In this document: piece by piece, positions 9,577 through 21,600 of the stretch
Position numbering within the stretch: position 1 is the stretch's first letter
Layout of the letters: the number at the start of each line of letters is the position of its first letter
Origin: Paramacrobiotus richtersi
Taxonomy: Eukaryota > Tardigrada > Eutardigrada > Parachela > Macrobiotidae
Direction of reading: 5' to 3'
DNA length: 22,965 nt
Assembly: GCA_034698045.1 (NCBI GenBank)
Contig: JAQGAU010000883.1
Coordinates: forward strand, 1 to 22,965
Made by a program: the position numbers and the translations under genes
Notes under the pieces: generated by a model
Seen by the model: the letters and a program-made list of their open reading frames with translations, nothing else
Database searches by the model: none
Told to the model about the DNA's origin: nothing

Positions 9577-10312
9577 TAAATCGAAGTGTCTTTGACGGTG
9601 ATCAGTACGGAAGTACACACAATAAAATCATCGGCCGAGGCGGCAGCGGTGAAGTCTATCAAGCCGCCCGTGTTACAAATGTTGGTACTTTTCAAGGTGA
9701 AGATTTTGTGGCGAAAAAGCGGTACTATCTAAAACCACGCGACGTGTCGGGGAACAGCGAAATAGAATCAACGAAAAGGAGATGTTCAACGCTAACAGGA
9801 CTGGTTCACCATGACCATGTTCTTCGGCTTCATATGCTAACAATCAAGGGCTACGAAGTGGAGATAATAATGGATTACTGCAAAGGTACGTGTCGAACAG
9901 GAGCTACATAAGTAATGGACCCTTGCGGAATTGACTGCTAATATGAACTTCAGTTTGTGCACTAAAATAAACAGTTTGTGCAACAACGCGAGTTTGGAAC
10001 AAGCCAAACACCATGCGCCGTTGGGCATCTTCATCGTTATACAGAAATTCTCAACAAAAATCATTTCACCACATTACTCAACCTCTACTCGATTGTCAAC
10101 AAAAGATACATGAGAGCTGTCATGTACGTCACAGCACGTGTAATGGTAATAATAAGCCATACACAAAAACATCTGCCGATTAACACAGACACTTGACAAA
10201 GACGCATTATGAGAATATCGCAATTACATTACTACCACAAAACGGCCACATCGAAACATCGTTCACACTTTCGTTCTGTGAGAACAACACTGGATGGATG
10301 CCAGCGTATTAG
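9577..10312 (+). pseudogene. Protein kinase, intact N-lobe exon with decayed C-lobe
   Basis: The exon 9577-9885 encodes a kinase N-lobe: glycine loop IIGRGGSGEVY, the VAxK-type lysine in FVAKK, an alpha-C region with a candidate glutamate (SEIESTK), HHDHVLRL, and the hinge IIMDYCKG ending at donor G|GTACGT. No ATG lies 5' in frame, so an upstream exon is expected. Downstream, pieces continue in different frames. SLEQAKHHAP (about 9992-10020) fits the start of alpha-D. YMRAVMYVTARV to KHLPI (about 10110-10183) fits alpha-E. ENIAIT...NGHIETSFTLS and NNTGWMP (about 10211-10304) fit the segment around DFG and the GWMAPE-like activation loop, where DFG is lost. HRD is not recognisable. A strong donor (TTAG|GTAAGA, 10309-10317) remains. 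So the gene is a dead kinase; a less likely reading is several short exons I have joined wrongly. No C-lobe end is seen before the opposite-strand gene. Confidence 0.6.
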
Positions 10313-10350
10313 GTAAGAAATGTGAGAAATACAGATCTATGTTATCCCGC

Positions 10351-11715
10351 CTACGGAAGCCCCGGGTCCGGCTCCGGACACGTCAGAGTAACATCGACCT
10401 CGTAATAATAAAACACGGCATTACATCCACCGCAGTAATCATTGCAACACTCTGCGATCGGTATCTTAACGCTGGTTTTTCCTCGACATGGTGCGATGAA
10501 ACAAGTGAATGGCGCTGATCCATCCGAGCACACGCGTGGTGTCGGTGGGCACTCAAATTTAGGCGGTTGGGTCGTGGTCGGAGTCGTCGGACAGGTGGCG
10601 GCCGTGGTTGTCGGGCACACCGGGCAGGTCGTTGCCGGCGATCTGATTGTGGTGGTAACACTGGGAACCGTGGTGGGACATGCGGGACAAGTGGCTACCG
10701 GGCAGGTAGTTGTCGTCCGGGTTGGTGTGACTACAAAAACACACAACAGACTAAAATACTGCGCATGCAGAGGTTATCGAACTAAGAAAAGCCATCAATT
10801 CTGTTATATGATTAGTAACCTACCGAAACATATTTCTTCTGACAGCTTAACAATACATCGTAATATAAGCAGCCAAAAAGGTCAACTTGCTGGTTTATGC
10901 GTATGTGTACAGTGTGATACATTGTGTGATATACAGTATGTGTCCATACACAGCAAGCCACATCTCTCTCCGGACAGAATCAGTGTCAAATAACATTTGT
11001 AAATGTCACAGTGGGTCTAAATGCACAAACTTTGACATTCTTTATAATTTTATAAGTTTTTGACATTTTTTTTTAATTTTATAATTTTTTTAGACAATAA
11101 TTTGTTTATAATTTAAATTTATAATAATTCAAACTTACAAATTTTTTATATTCATAATGTTTGTACAAATTTTGCTAAATGTCGCCCGGCCTAGTGAGAC
11201 AAATGATAAAAGCTCGTGATAAGTCACATATCAAATCCAACAGGACGTTGCAAACTACAAGGCTACAGACGTATACTCATTTACCTGTGGTTGGATACGG
11301 TACACTGACATTTCCGGTGACGCTGAAATAGCCCAATAGCGGATTACAAATGCACCGGTGCGTCGCATTACAGACAGACAACGGGTCGTTACATCTTCGT
11401 CCCACCAGTCGACAGGGACAGTTGATCCCGGCGTTCTTCGTCGCTGTCGCGCACTCAGCGTCCTGTGCAGCACTGAAAAGGCCCCGCCCACCTCTAAACG
11501 ATAGAGCATGGAAAAATGGTAAAAATAACAGAAAAATACAAAAAACCAAAGTGAAGAAACATTTCTGGCAATGAGGGAAAAAGGTATCTTTATAGTACTG
11601 TATACTGTGGAATTTATGCCGACCGCTTCACTTCGTTGGAGAAAGAAGATCTCACAGACACCACCATTTCTCTGCTGATGAAAATATGTACTCGTACCTG
11701 AATATAGGACGACAT
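10351..11715 (-). CDS. Secreted mucin-like Cys-rich protein with EB-like module
   Basis: Three minus-strand exons, 11715-11698, 11564-11285 and 10730-10351, encode about 225 residues. The first is a tiny exon (MSSYIQ, donor CAG|GTACGA) and is the least certain; exon 2 has no ATG of its own in frame, so an upstream start is required. Joined, they give a signal peptide with a long hydrophobic core (LVFCIFLLFLPFF) ending near HALS. Next comes an EB-like cysteine module (AECATATKNAG, NCPCRLVGRRC, VCNATHRCICNPLLGYFS). Then a Thr/Pro/Cys linker with repeated TTTCP and CPxC units, likely O-glycosylated. The C-terminal cysteine module ends DYCGGCNAVFYYYEV, a pattern I associate with secreted invertebrate proteins, from memory. 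Exon junctions: G|GTAAAT to TTTTGTAG|TC, phase 1. Probably a matrix, cuticle or mucus component; no enzymatic motif is seen. Confidence 0.7.
10731..11284 (-). other. Intron of the mucin-like gene
   Basis: 554-base GT-AG intron; the part at 11030-11170 is very AT-rich with short repeated words (TTATAATTTTATAA, TTTGACATT). No other feature was recognised. Confidence 0.6.
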
Positions 11716-12186
11716 CGCTAGACCAAATGGCTCTCCGGGTATAAATTTTGCACTTGTTTTCGCCTATATTTTCATCCGTTAAATACGGATATCCGATGTT
11801 TCTAATTGTCTTCTGCAGCCAAGCTGATGAGAAATTAATTGTGAATTAATGGATACTAATGGTTATAAGATCGCTTTGCTCAGTAAATATGGATGTTGCG
11901 TTACTTAATTTAGAACAATGATTACATAACCGGCCAAGATCGGGCCATAAATTATGCTTGATTTACTAGTCTCTAGTCTCTAACCAAGCAGAATCTTAAA
12001 TAGTTTTTGACGAAACGATACTAATTTACCCCACGCCATAAGCAGAAACAGAGCAAATCATGCTGTCGCTACTAAGACGTCGCTACTGCGAAATCACCAT
12101 GACCAGAGGGGTCTGCAGCACCCAGTAGCGAAACCGATTAGGTTGCGTCATTCACCAGCAAGTGCGTCTCATTCTGTTTCAGTCTG
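11716..12186. other. Intergenic stretch, no gene seen
   Basis: Sequence 5' of the mucin-like gene, presumably with its promoter. No open frame of interest, RNA gene or repeat was recognised. Confidence 0.4.
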
Positions 12187-12486
12187 ACCGTATTTATTTA
12201 TTTATTTTACGTATTTTATTTATTATATATTTATGTATCTATTTATTTATTTACGTATTTATTTATTGATGTAGTTATTGATTGATTGACTGATTTATTT
12301 ATCAAATTATTTATTTGTTCATTTATTTATGTATTTATTTATTGATGTGACTGGTTTAATTTTGTTTTTTTATTTATTTATTGATGTACTTATTGATTAA
12401 CTGGCTGACTGATTCATTTTTTTATTTATTTATTTATTCAGTATTTATTTATTTATTTATTTATTTATTATTTATTTATTTACGTC
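12187..12486. repeat. Degenerate (ATTT)n simple repeat
   Basis: About 300 bases dominated by TTTATTTA words with interruptions such as GATTGATTGACTGA and GTACTTATTGATTAAC. It lies about 200 bases beyond the MTIF2 stop codon; on the minus strand it offers many AATAAA words and may hold the mRNA 3' end. Confidence 0.85.
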
Positions 12487-12689
12487 TTTCCGACACAAAG
12501 ATACATTTTCTAAATGGTGTGCGTGTGTACGCATGTGATACTATGGTACAGCAATAAACACAGATACATTTCTTATTCGTATCTTCTCGGTTAGCATTTT
12601 TCCCCTGTACACGTTCCTTCCGCACACCGTATTACCCATTCAACAAGGCACATCTCAAAACACAAACAGCACAACATAAAAAAAATCTC
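12487..12689 (-). other. Probable MTIF2 3' UTR
   Basis: Sequence following the MTIF2 stop codon. No canonical AATAAA occurs on the minus strand within it; GAATAAG near 12570-12580 is a weak variant, and canonical words begin in the adjoining ATTT repeat. Confidence 0.35.
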
Positions 12690-15600
12690 TTAAAAACCCG
12701 GTGGATTCCAGACCAGTTTCTGCCTGACGCTTTTCATGGTGTAGCACACCACAGTATCGCCCAGTTGGAATTCCAAGTCGGGGACGTTGAATGCCAACCC
12801 GCATTCCTGATCTTTGATAATCTTGTTCACTTCGTTTTTGAAGTGCCGCATCGACGTTAACAGACCTACACCGCAAATTTCTTTCAGTAACTGATAAACA
12901 ATATTTTAATAATAAATAGTTTAATTAAATAGCAAATAAAATACAACATTAGATAAATTTTGTTAATTAACAAATTAATAACAGATAAAATAATAGATAA
13001 AATAATTAACAACATAATAAATGTTAACGAAAAGAATAATTAATTAATAATAATGAATAAATTAATAAACAAAATAATTAACTACATAACAAATTAAAAA
13101 CATGTTCTGCAAAAAAAACCTAAAACATAAACTAATAAAAAACCAGAGAAAGCGAAAACAAAAATTGTAGTTAATAATCAACATCATTTCTACAATTTAT
13201 TGTAATTAATAATCAACGTTATTTCTACAGTTTTTGGAGATGAATAAAAAACAACCCACACTCATCTTCCATAAAATAAATTCAAAAACGTTAAGTAATA
13301 TGAATAATATGGATAAAAATTAGAACTGTACAAAATTACACTAGAAATAAATTTAATAAAATCTGAACCAAAACTCCTATCAACCGTAATATATGGAAAA
13401 ACGCCAGAAACAACTACGGAACAGTTCAAAAGTGCCATACCGTCATGCAGGACATCATCGCCGCGTAAAACCTTAAATTTCATTTTCTTATCCAGGCTCC
13501 CTTTGACACACCGACATCCGGCCACGGACAACTTTTTACTGCGTTCCTTGACATTAAATCCTTGTAAAACGCTGGCCACACCTGCAACATTATTCAATTT
13601 GGTCCAATTCACAGTATCCATCATCTCTGACTGCATTTTTTACCGCAATTTATCATCAGGCTTTTCCAGATTTGCATATATGTTGCAGCCTGTAAATTTG
13701 TTTTATAAATGTAAAATCTACAGTTTTTTGTAACAATCTGAGTTTACTGAAGAAGCCTGCAGCATTTTAAATTATTTACTTTTTTATTATTTATTTATTA
13801 TTTATTTATTTATAATTTACAAATCAATATTAAAATAAATAAATAATTTTTATAATTTAATACTAAAATTTAATACGATAATGTATTTCTGATTTAAAAT
13901 GAAAACTAAAATTAGTACTAAAATTTAAAATCATACTTAAAGTATAATATTATGTCAAATAAATTACAAATGTGCAAAAGGAAAACTGGAAAAATGCGTA
14001 CCAACTTCCTCTTCCACGGCCACGGTGGGCAGTTGATCGTCCAGCTGCTTCTTCAAATCCTCAACAAGTCGATAAATAATATTGAAATTTCGAATCTCCA
14101 AGCGTTTTTCTTTGGCTAATTTCTTGATGTCGGCCGATGACTGGACATTAAACGCGTAGATTATACCTGTCAGTACAGGTTAATGATTGTGTAAACAATT
14201 TCCGTTCCGCGTTACATAATTCTTCATCCTACCTGTTTTTATCAAGTTCAACTGTTTCTCATTTTTGTTTGAATTATTTAAATTATCTTAATTACATGTC
14301 CTTTTTTTCCTCTTGTTCGTTTTACTGATTGCTGATTCAGGATAAAAAAACCGCATTTCCAATGAGATTATTAGATTGCAAGAAATTTACATTTCCATAA
14401 ATTCCTAGCTAAAATTTATTCATTTATTATTATTCCATTAATTAATTAATTAATTAATTTACTTATTTATTTATTTAATGTATTTATAAATGCATAAAAT
14501 TATTTAGCAGTTTATTTATTAAATCGATCTATTCAGTAAATTTCAATAAATTAATTTACCAATTATTTAATTAATTTATTAAATTTTTACTAAATTAATT
14601 TACTAATTAATTAATTCTGTCATTACCTTTGAACGGTTCCGCCAGATTGAGATCCCCCTCACTGACATTACCCACACCGTAGTGAATGAGATCCAGTTTG
14701 CACTGGGTGGATTTGTATGTGTCCAGCACATCGAGAATGGCCTCCAATGATCCGTCCACGTCGGCCTTGACCACCAGCGCCACCTTGGGACCTAAACATA
14801 CACTGCTCACTGTAAATATTTTTCACTTGATTTTATTTTTTAATTTATGCATATTTTTCAGTTAATTTTTTCACAATTAATCAAAATGTTTTTCAGAATT
14901 GTTTCGATTCATTTTCTATTTGTTTAAATTTATGAAATTTATTTGATGTACTTATTCACATATTAATCCTAATTATGTCGACGGAATTAATTATACGAAG
15001 TATAATCGTGCTTATTAATGCAAATATTTCTCACTTGATTATCTATCTTGCAGTATATTTATTTTAATTTTACGCATCTGTATTTATTATTTATTTTAAT
15101 TTATATGTTTTCCAGTTAATTTCGTCATAATTAATATAAATATTTTTAATATAAATATAAATAAATATAGATTAATACAAATATAAATATTTCGGTTACA
15201 GTAACCAACTCATTTTCTAATTTTTTTGATATATTTATTGGCACATTTATCCTAATTATGTTGATGGAGTTATTTATTTAATCGTACATATTTACCGGTA
15301 AACTCCACATATTGCTTTTTGGGCATGATCCCGGGTCGGCGGATACGCCGGCGGACGCCCAACACCCGCCGCTTCTCCAGCTCGGCTTTGTACGTTTTCA
15401 GATGCTCTTCCCGCACCTGCCGGATGGCCACTTCATCCTGGTTCATGCGCTCTTCCATGTCGCGGGATTCCCGGAACCGGAGCACTTCCTGAGCGTGTTG
15501 CTGGCAAACGAAAGAATTTATTAATTTTCTTCAATATTCTTAAGTAGAATGCAAATCTTCATTAATTTATTAAAAATTATTGTAAATTTAATACTAATTT

Positions 15601-18600
15601 TTTACATATTTAAATAGACATAAAGTACTTTCTCCAAGTTGTTTTAATGCTGATTGTTTTTATATTTTCATGAAGTTGTTATTCAACGTCGTAAAGTTTT
15701 TGTGTTCATTTAATTTGTTTTCAATTTTTTTAACATATTCTAACGTATTATGCAAATATTTATCAAATTTTTAAATATGTCTTGTGTATTTAATATTATT
15801 CTTTGAAATATATAAATCACGTAATTATTTTAAAAATAATTAATTTTTCTACCTTTTATAATGCTGACTGTTTTTATTTTTGTAAATTTGTTTTTCAAAA
15901 TCGTAAGTTTTTTTGTACATTTTCTTGTGTTTGTTTATCTTCAATTTTTTCCTCTCAAATATTGCAGTTGCATCGTAATACCAAAGCTGGCGAAAATAAT
16001 TCATCAGTTTCAAGCAACACCAAACATGTCTGTAAGATACCACAATTTAAAATGCTTCGATCAACTGATAATTCGCTACACTACCGGTACCTCATTATCA
16101 CACTGGAAGATGGGATCACCGGCCGACGGCAATTCCCGCCAGCCCAGAATCTCCACCGGCACACCGGGTGGACAGGATTGTAACGGTTGACCTTTGTCGT
16201 CAAACATGCCGCGCACCTATTCTCCAAACAAAAAGGATTTTTCGTAAATAATTTAATAAATTTTTATACAATTTTATAATTTTTGTAAATAATTTAATAT
16301 CTTTTTTGTTAATAATTTAATAATTTTTAGTAAATAATTTAACAATTTTGTGTAGATAATTTAATAACTTTCTGTACATAATTTAATAATTTTTAGTAAA
16401 TAATTTAGCAATCTTTTGTAAATAATTTAATATTTTTCTGTTAATAATTCTTTGTACATAATTTAGTAATAGATCAGCTGTTCGGTTTAATCCACTCAGA
16501 CAATGCGGAGAGGCGACACCCGACAATCCACAGGATAGTAAACACGAGTCGTAGTGCAGTGCCACAATAAACCAGCAAACCGGAGAGCTGGCTGCATAAG
16601 AAAAAAATACTCTTGTCATTCCATTTCAATCTTTTTTCCACTGGTGCCCGCTGTAAAACTGATGTTAACAATATCACTAAATTTCTCTGGAAACACATGA
16701 TAATTAACTAATTATAATAAACCAAGAAAAATATTAAAAAGGGAAATTAATGCTGTAATAATGCAAAAAAACCGGTTTGGTCCACTCAGCTCACCTTGGC
16801 CCAGGAATTGCCCGCCACCAGACACGCCCCCTTGTGCAGTGTGCCCCGCTGAATGATGGCGGTGCACAGGCGGCCGCGGACCGAGTCGGTGCGCGCCTCA
16901 ACCACCACGGCTTCGACGGGACCGGTGGGATCGGCCTGCAGTTGCATCACCTCCGCCTGCGTGAGAATGGCCTCTACCAGGGAATCCAGACCGGTGCGCT
17001 GCATAACAGAACGCACAAAGTTGTACTTGACTGCGCAGCAGGGAATTCCCAGTATAACGAATGAAATTTCACCAAATAAACTATTGACCAAGCGAAATAA
17101 AATGTAATACTATTAAAACAACGAAAAACATACGGAGATAATAGTGGTCGACTACAGACAAAAATAAAATCTAAATTATTTTTTTATAAATTCTAATTTA
17201 AAAGAAATAAACGTTACACGATCTGTTACTTTTGCTGGTACACAAGAAAAAACTTCAGCCACTGCAGTTTAGTAGTAAGTGTAACAATGATAAACAAAAG
17301 ATCTTAATTATTCCCAAATGTCAGCTTGAATATTTTAACACTGAAACGGGTTTGCGTAGTTTAATTATCCGTGAAACTTTCTCCTCAAAGATCACAGCAC
17401 AATTTTGATATTCTTTTTATTTTTGTATTACTGCTGTATTATTTGTTCGTGTTTTGAATATTTACTGGATAACATATTTTTTTCAAAATATAGTTTAGTC
17501 TATTTGTGATAGTTTAATTTTAAACTTATATATTATTTCAGTTCGTTGTGGTCGTGTAATTAATTTTCACTTGCTGTTTACAAAACTGCGCAGTAACAGA
17601 AAATATCATACAGCATGGCGAAATCGTAGTGTAATGGCATCAGTTGCTGTAGCTCGTCTCACCAATTAACGTGGCCAAGTAACTGACAGTAGCAAACGTT
17701 AAAATGTACTACTTCTTTTTCACTCCAAAGTATTTTACCCAGAACCGAAAAATAAACTAACAAAGTGGAAACAAAAACCCGAAAACCCGAAAATGCGAAA
17801 TGACCAACGAAAAAATGGCTAGACGCAAACTTAAAATACAATGGAGAAAATATTAAACGAAAAAAACACGATGCGGGGAAAAAAGTTATTTTTTGTCCAT
17901 TTATTTAATAAAATGTTAAAGAAGCATTAAAAAACTGGAACGGTGAAAATTTGTAAACAAGCGGTAACAAATAAAGAACAAATGACAAAAAATGGTGTAG
18001 AAAAAACCTTTCAATTTTTTTCATTTACTTAATAAAAGCCATAAAAAACCGAAATGTTGAAAATTAAAAAACAATGGGGAAAAATAAAAGGCAGACAAAA
18101 AACCGCGGCGGAAAAAGACGGTAAAAATAATTTTACTCCCTAAATAAAATCCTTACAATGAATACAAAATGTATCTAAATAAATAAAATAAAGAATATCC
18201 GCAATAAAATAAAATTCTTACAATAAATAATAAATATACCTAAATAAATAAAATAAACAATTTCCCCAATAAATTAAAAACCTAATAACAAAATTTATCT
18301 AAAGTAAGTAAAATAAATAATTTCCTCAATAAAATAAAATTCAGAAATAACAACCCAAAACTCTGCAAATTTCCCACAAATCAAAACAAAAGTCATTCTC
18401 ACCTTCAACGCCGACACACAGACACTCTGTATATCCCCGCCAAACTCCTCCAGCGCAATACTCTGGCTCCACAGACCCCGCTTGACCAGGACGAGATCCA
18501 GGTCGGGTTTGTCGCACTTGTTGATGGCGACGATGATGGGGACTTTGGCCTCGTTGGCAAACCGAATCGATTCCTTCGTCTGCTCCATGACCCCGTCGTC

Positions 18601-21600
18601 GGCGGCCACGACCAGTACGACAATGTCGGTAATGTGCGCGCCGCGGGACCGCATCGCCGCGAAGGCTGCGTGGCCCGGTGTGTCGAGGAAGGTCACGGTG
18701 GCGTCGCTGTTGGGGAGTTTCACTGCAAGTTTGTGTATCACAGTTAACGCGAATCATAAGCATTTTTTACCATTTTTATTTTTCATCATTTCAGTTTCTT
18801 ATTATTTTCGCCTTCAAAATAAAATAAATCTCGAGTCTTTTTTTGTCCTTTATTTAAGCCAATAAAAACAATTTTGAGGCTTTTATACAATATCGTTTTT
18901 TTTCATTTATTTTTGATTTCTATTATTATTTTTAAGTTTTCACAGTTTCATTGTTTCAGGTAGTTTCATTGCAGAACTGGTGTACCATAGACTATGGTCC
19001 ATAGTTAACGCAAATCATCACCATTTTTCACCAGTTCTATGTTTCATCATTTCAGTTTTTTATTATTTTCGCCTTCAAATAAAATTAATTTCGATTTTGT
19101 TTTGCCACATCGTTTATTCATTCGATCAGTTGTAATCTTTATTTTTTACAACTGTTTTTGGTTTTTTAGCGTTTAAGGTTTTTAATGTTTTTTAAGCTTT
19201 CATCAAGTAAAAAAAAATCTGAGGCGCTTTTCCACCTCGTTTTTCTTATATACAGTAATCAATTTTATTGCTCACCGTTTTTTATTTTTTGTCACCACAG
19301 GTTTTTATTGTTTTTTCTTTTTTAAACAAAATTAAAAAAAATAATGTACTAATAAAACGAAAACGAGTCGAAGTAGCGAAACTACATAAATAAACTCCAA
19401 TGAAGCTATAAATATTTTGCTAGAAGAAAAAAGAGTACATTTGAGAGTGAATATGTAGATAATTTGGACAATTTTTCATTATCACATCAGCCAAAATTAC
19501 AGGCGCGGCGCACTGTTGCTGCCACTACACTACGATCGCTCCCTAGTGTAACAGGCATTCCTATCACGGTAAACGACACTAATAATTTGTCAAAATTCAT
19601 AACTTTCAAAAGAGTATAAATGAATGAAAAACATACTGATGAAATTAAAAAAAAATAAAAAAAATCGAAACCCTGAAGGGCAAGATAAATGGTGCCAACG
19701 AAAAGAAAATTAAACCACGTTATAGAGATTTTTTTTCAAGATCAAGAAATAACAGACTTGTTTTAAGTACAAATTAGTCGTCAGTTGACATAATATTATT
19801 ATTATAATGATACGCTATGCAACACTCGTTTTTCTGCATGATACGGCTAACAATCGTAAAGACTGCACAAATTTTGAATATGCATCCATAGGCAAATCGT
19901 AGTGTAGTGGCTCAAGCATTTCATACCCCTCCCACGGTGTTTCGCGGTACCCTTTAATTTCACAAATTAAATGCTCAAATAACGTTTCCAACATTTTTTG
20001 CATCTAACGCAGACAAAGTTCCAGCAGCGTAGCATTTTTTTTCCTAATTATCAATCTTGAATCTTTACAAGTCTCTTCTGTCAAAACTTCTGACCACAAC
20101 TGGATTCCGTTAAAGTCTTTAAATCAATAAAATATCAAGCTCAGAAAATTGAGATTTTGCACAAGAAGGTGTCCGGCTATAGAACCATTCTCGAAATGTG
20201 AGAAAAAAATCCAGAATCAGGAGAATGTGAAAAAGAAGGTAACTGAATTTATAAACTGAGATTAAACATGTTCACAGCACAGACAAAAACGAACTACAGA
20301 AAAACAATATGGTCGCTCGAGTGAAGCATTCATGCCATTAAAGCGCGTCTTTCCACGGAAAAAAATATTAAAACAATGTCAATACTGCTGCATTTCAGTA
20401 ACTGCCGACCTGCGGTTGTTTTTGAAAAAATATATCAAATAAAAAAAATATAACTCATCTTTAACAACAAGCCTTTACACCAAGCTAATGTTTTGCTGCG
20501 CTGAAATCGCATCAAACCATCATTACACAAGCAAATTTCAAGCCACTGTTCTACGATTGCGCCCTGCAGTTGTGTAATCGCCTAATTGCTCAAAGATTAA
20601 AAATACAATTTTGAATTCACAGACCATCATTTTTTTTCAAAATAACACACTGGCTCAATAAAGTTTATCACACACTTAGCAATCATCACATTATCAGTCA
20701 AGTACAAAGCAAACGATAATATCCAAGCATTTTAAAGAACCAATCGCGATAAAATAAATTCGCAGTTTTTTGTTATATTGAATTTTACATGTACATGTTT
20801 TTCTGATTGAAAAAGACACGCAGTGCAGCAGAAAGCTGCACCGATTCGATTGCCGACAATCCGAAAGGCCGCAAAATCTTGTATTATGTGTACAGTGTAC
20901 GGTAGGACCAGAGAGAGTGGTAGTGTAGTGGCTCAAAGTAGTAATCCCAGTTGGCAGTTGATTAGCCATAATAGTATAATTATCATTTACAAAAATTCAT
21001 CAAAATACCCACAAAGAATTTCTTCAATACTTTTTGCATTCAGTGCAAGCAGGATCATAATACACAAGTGATATACACACTAATTTCTACTCATTTTCGA
21101 TGTGGGATTTACAAGTTTACACTGTGTAGTAGGGGACGAAAGCGAACGTCTCCCACTCACAATCAGTAAAATAAGGATGCAAATTATCCTCTAAAAATGT
21201 GTCAAATTAAAAATTTCAGCCAAGGAAATCTGTTTGACGCTAATGCTTGAAAGATACAAAATAATCCGAAAATACTAAACCAAAAAAAAACCAATAAAAT
21301 TAAGCAGTACAAAACAAACGAGTCAGCAAATCACTGTATCAAAAAAACCGAAAAATCATGTGTCCACAGTGGAACCTGGAATGCACTACTAAGATGTTCA
21401 GAAAGGACAGAAAAATTCCCCCCAAAAATTACAGTATTGCTGCAAGTCAGCAGCTGCAACCCTGCGATTTTTAATTAAAAAAAAATAAACTGTATACCAT
21501 GCCAATATGTTGCTATACTGAAACGCACATTACGATGTATTAACAACGCAATTTATAAGCCACTGCTCTACGATTGCATGACTGACATTTTGCAGTCACC

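Noticed and set aside
12187-12486. Possible CRISPR-like or satellite array
   Set aside because: No regular repeat-spacer pattern; it is a degenerate ATTT simple repeat in a eukaryotic genome.
14990-15006. ATTATACGAAGTATAAT, similar to part of a loxP arm
   Set aside because: Only a short AT-rich palindrome within a duplicated intron; no spacer or second arm of a recombinase site.
16484-16790. Repeated CGGTTTNNTCCACTCAG at about 16484 and 16774, the second beside the exon-4 donor of MTIF2
   Set aside because: Only about 17 bases match and the flanks do not align, so it may be chance.
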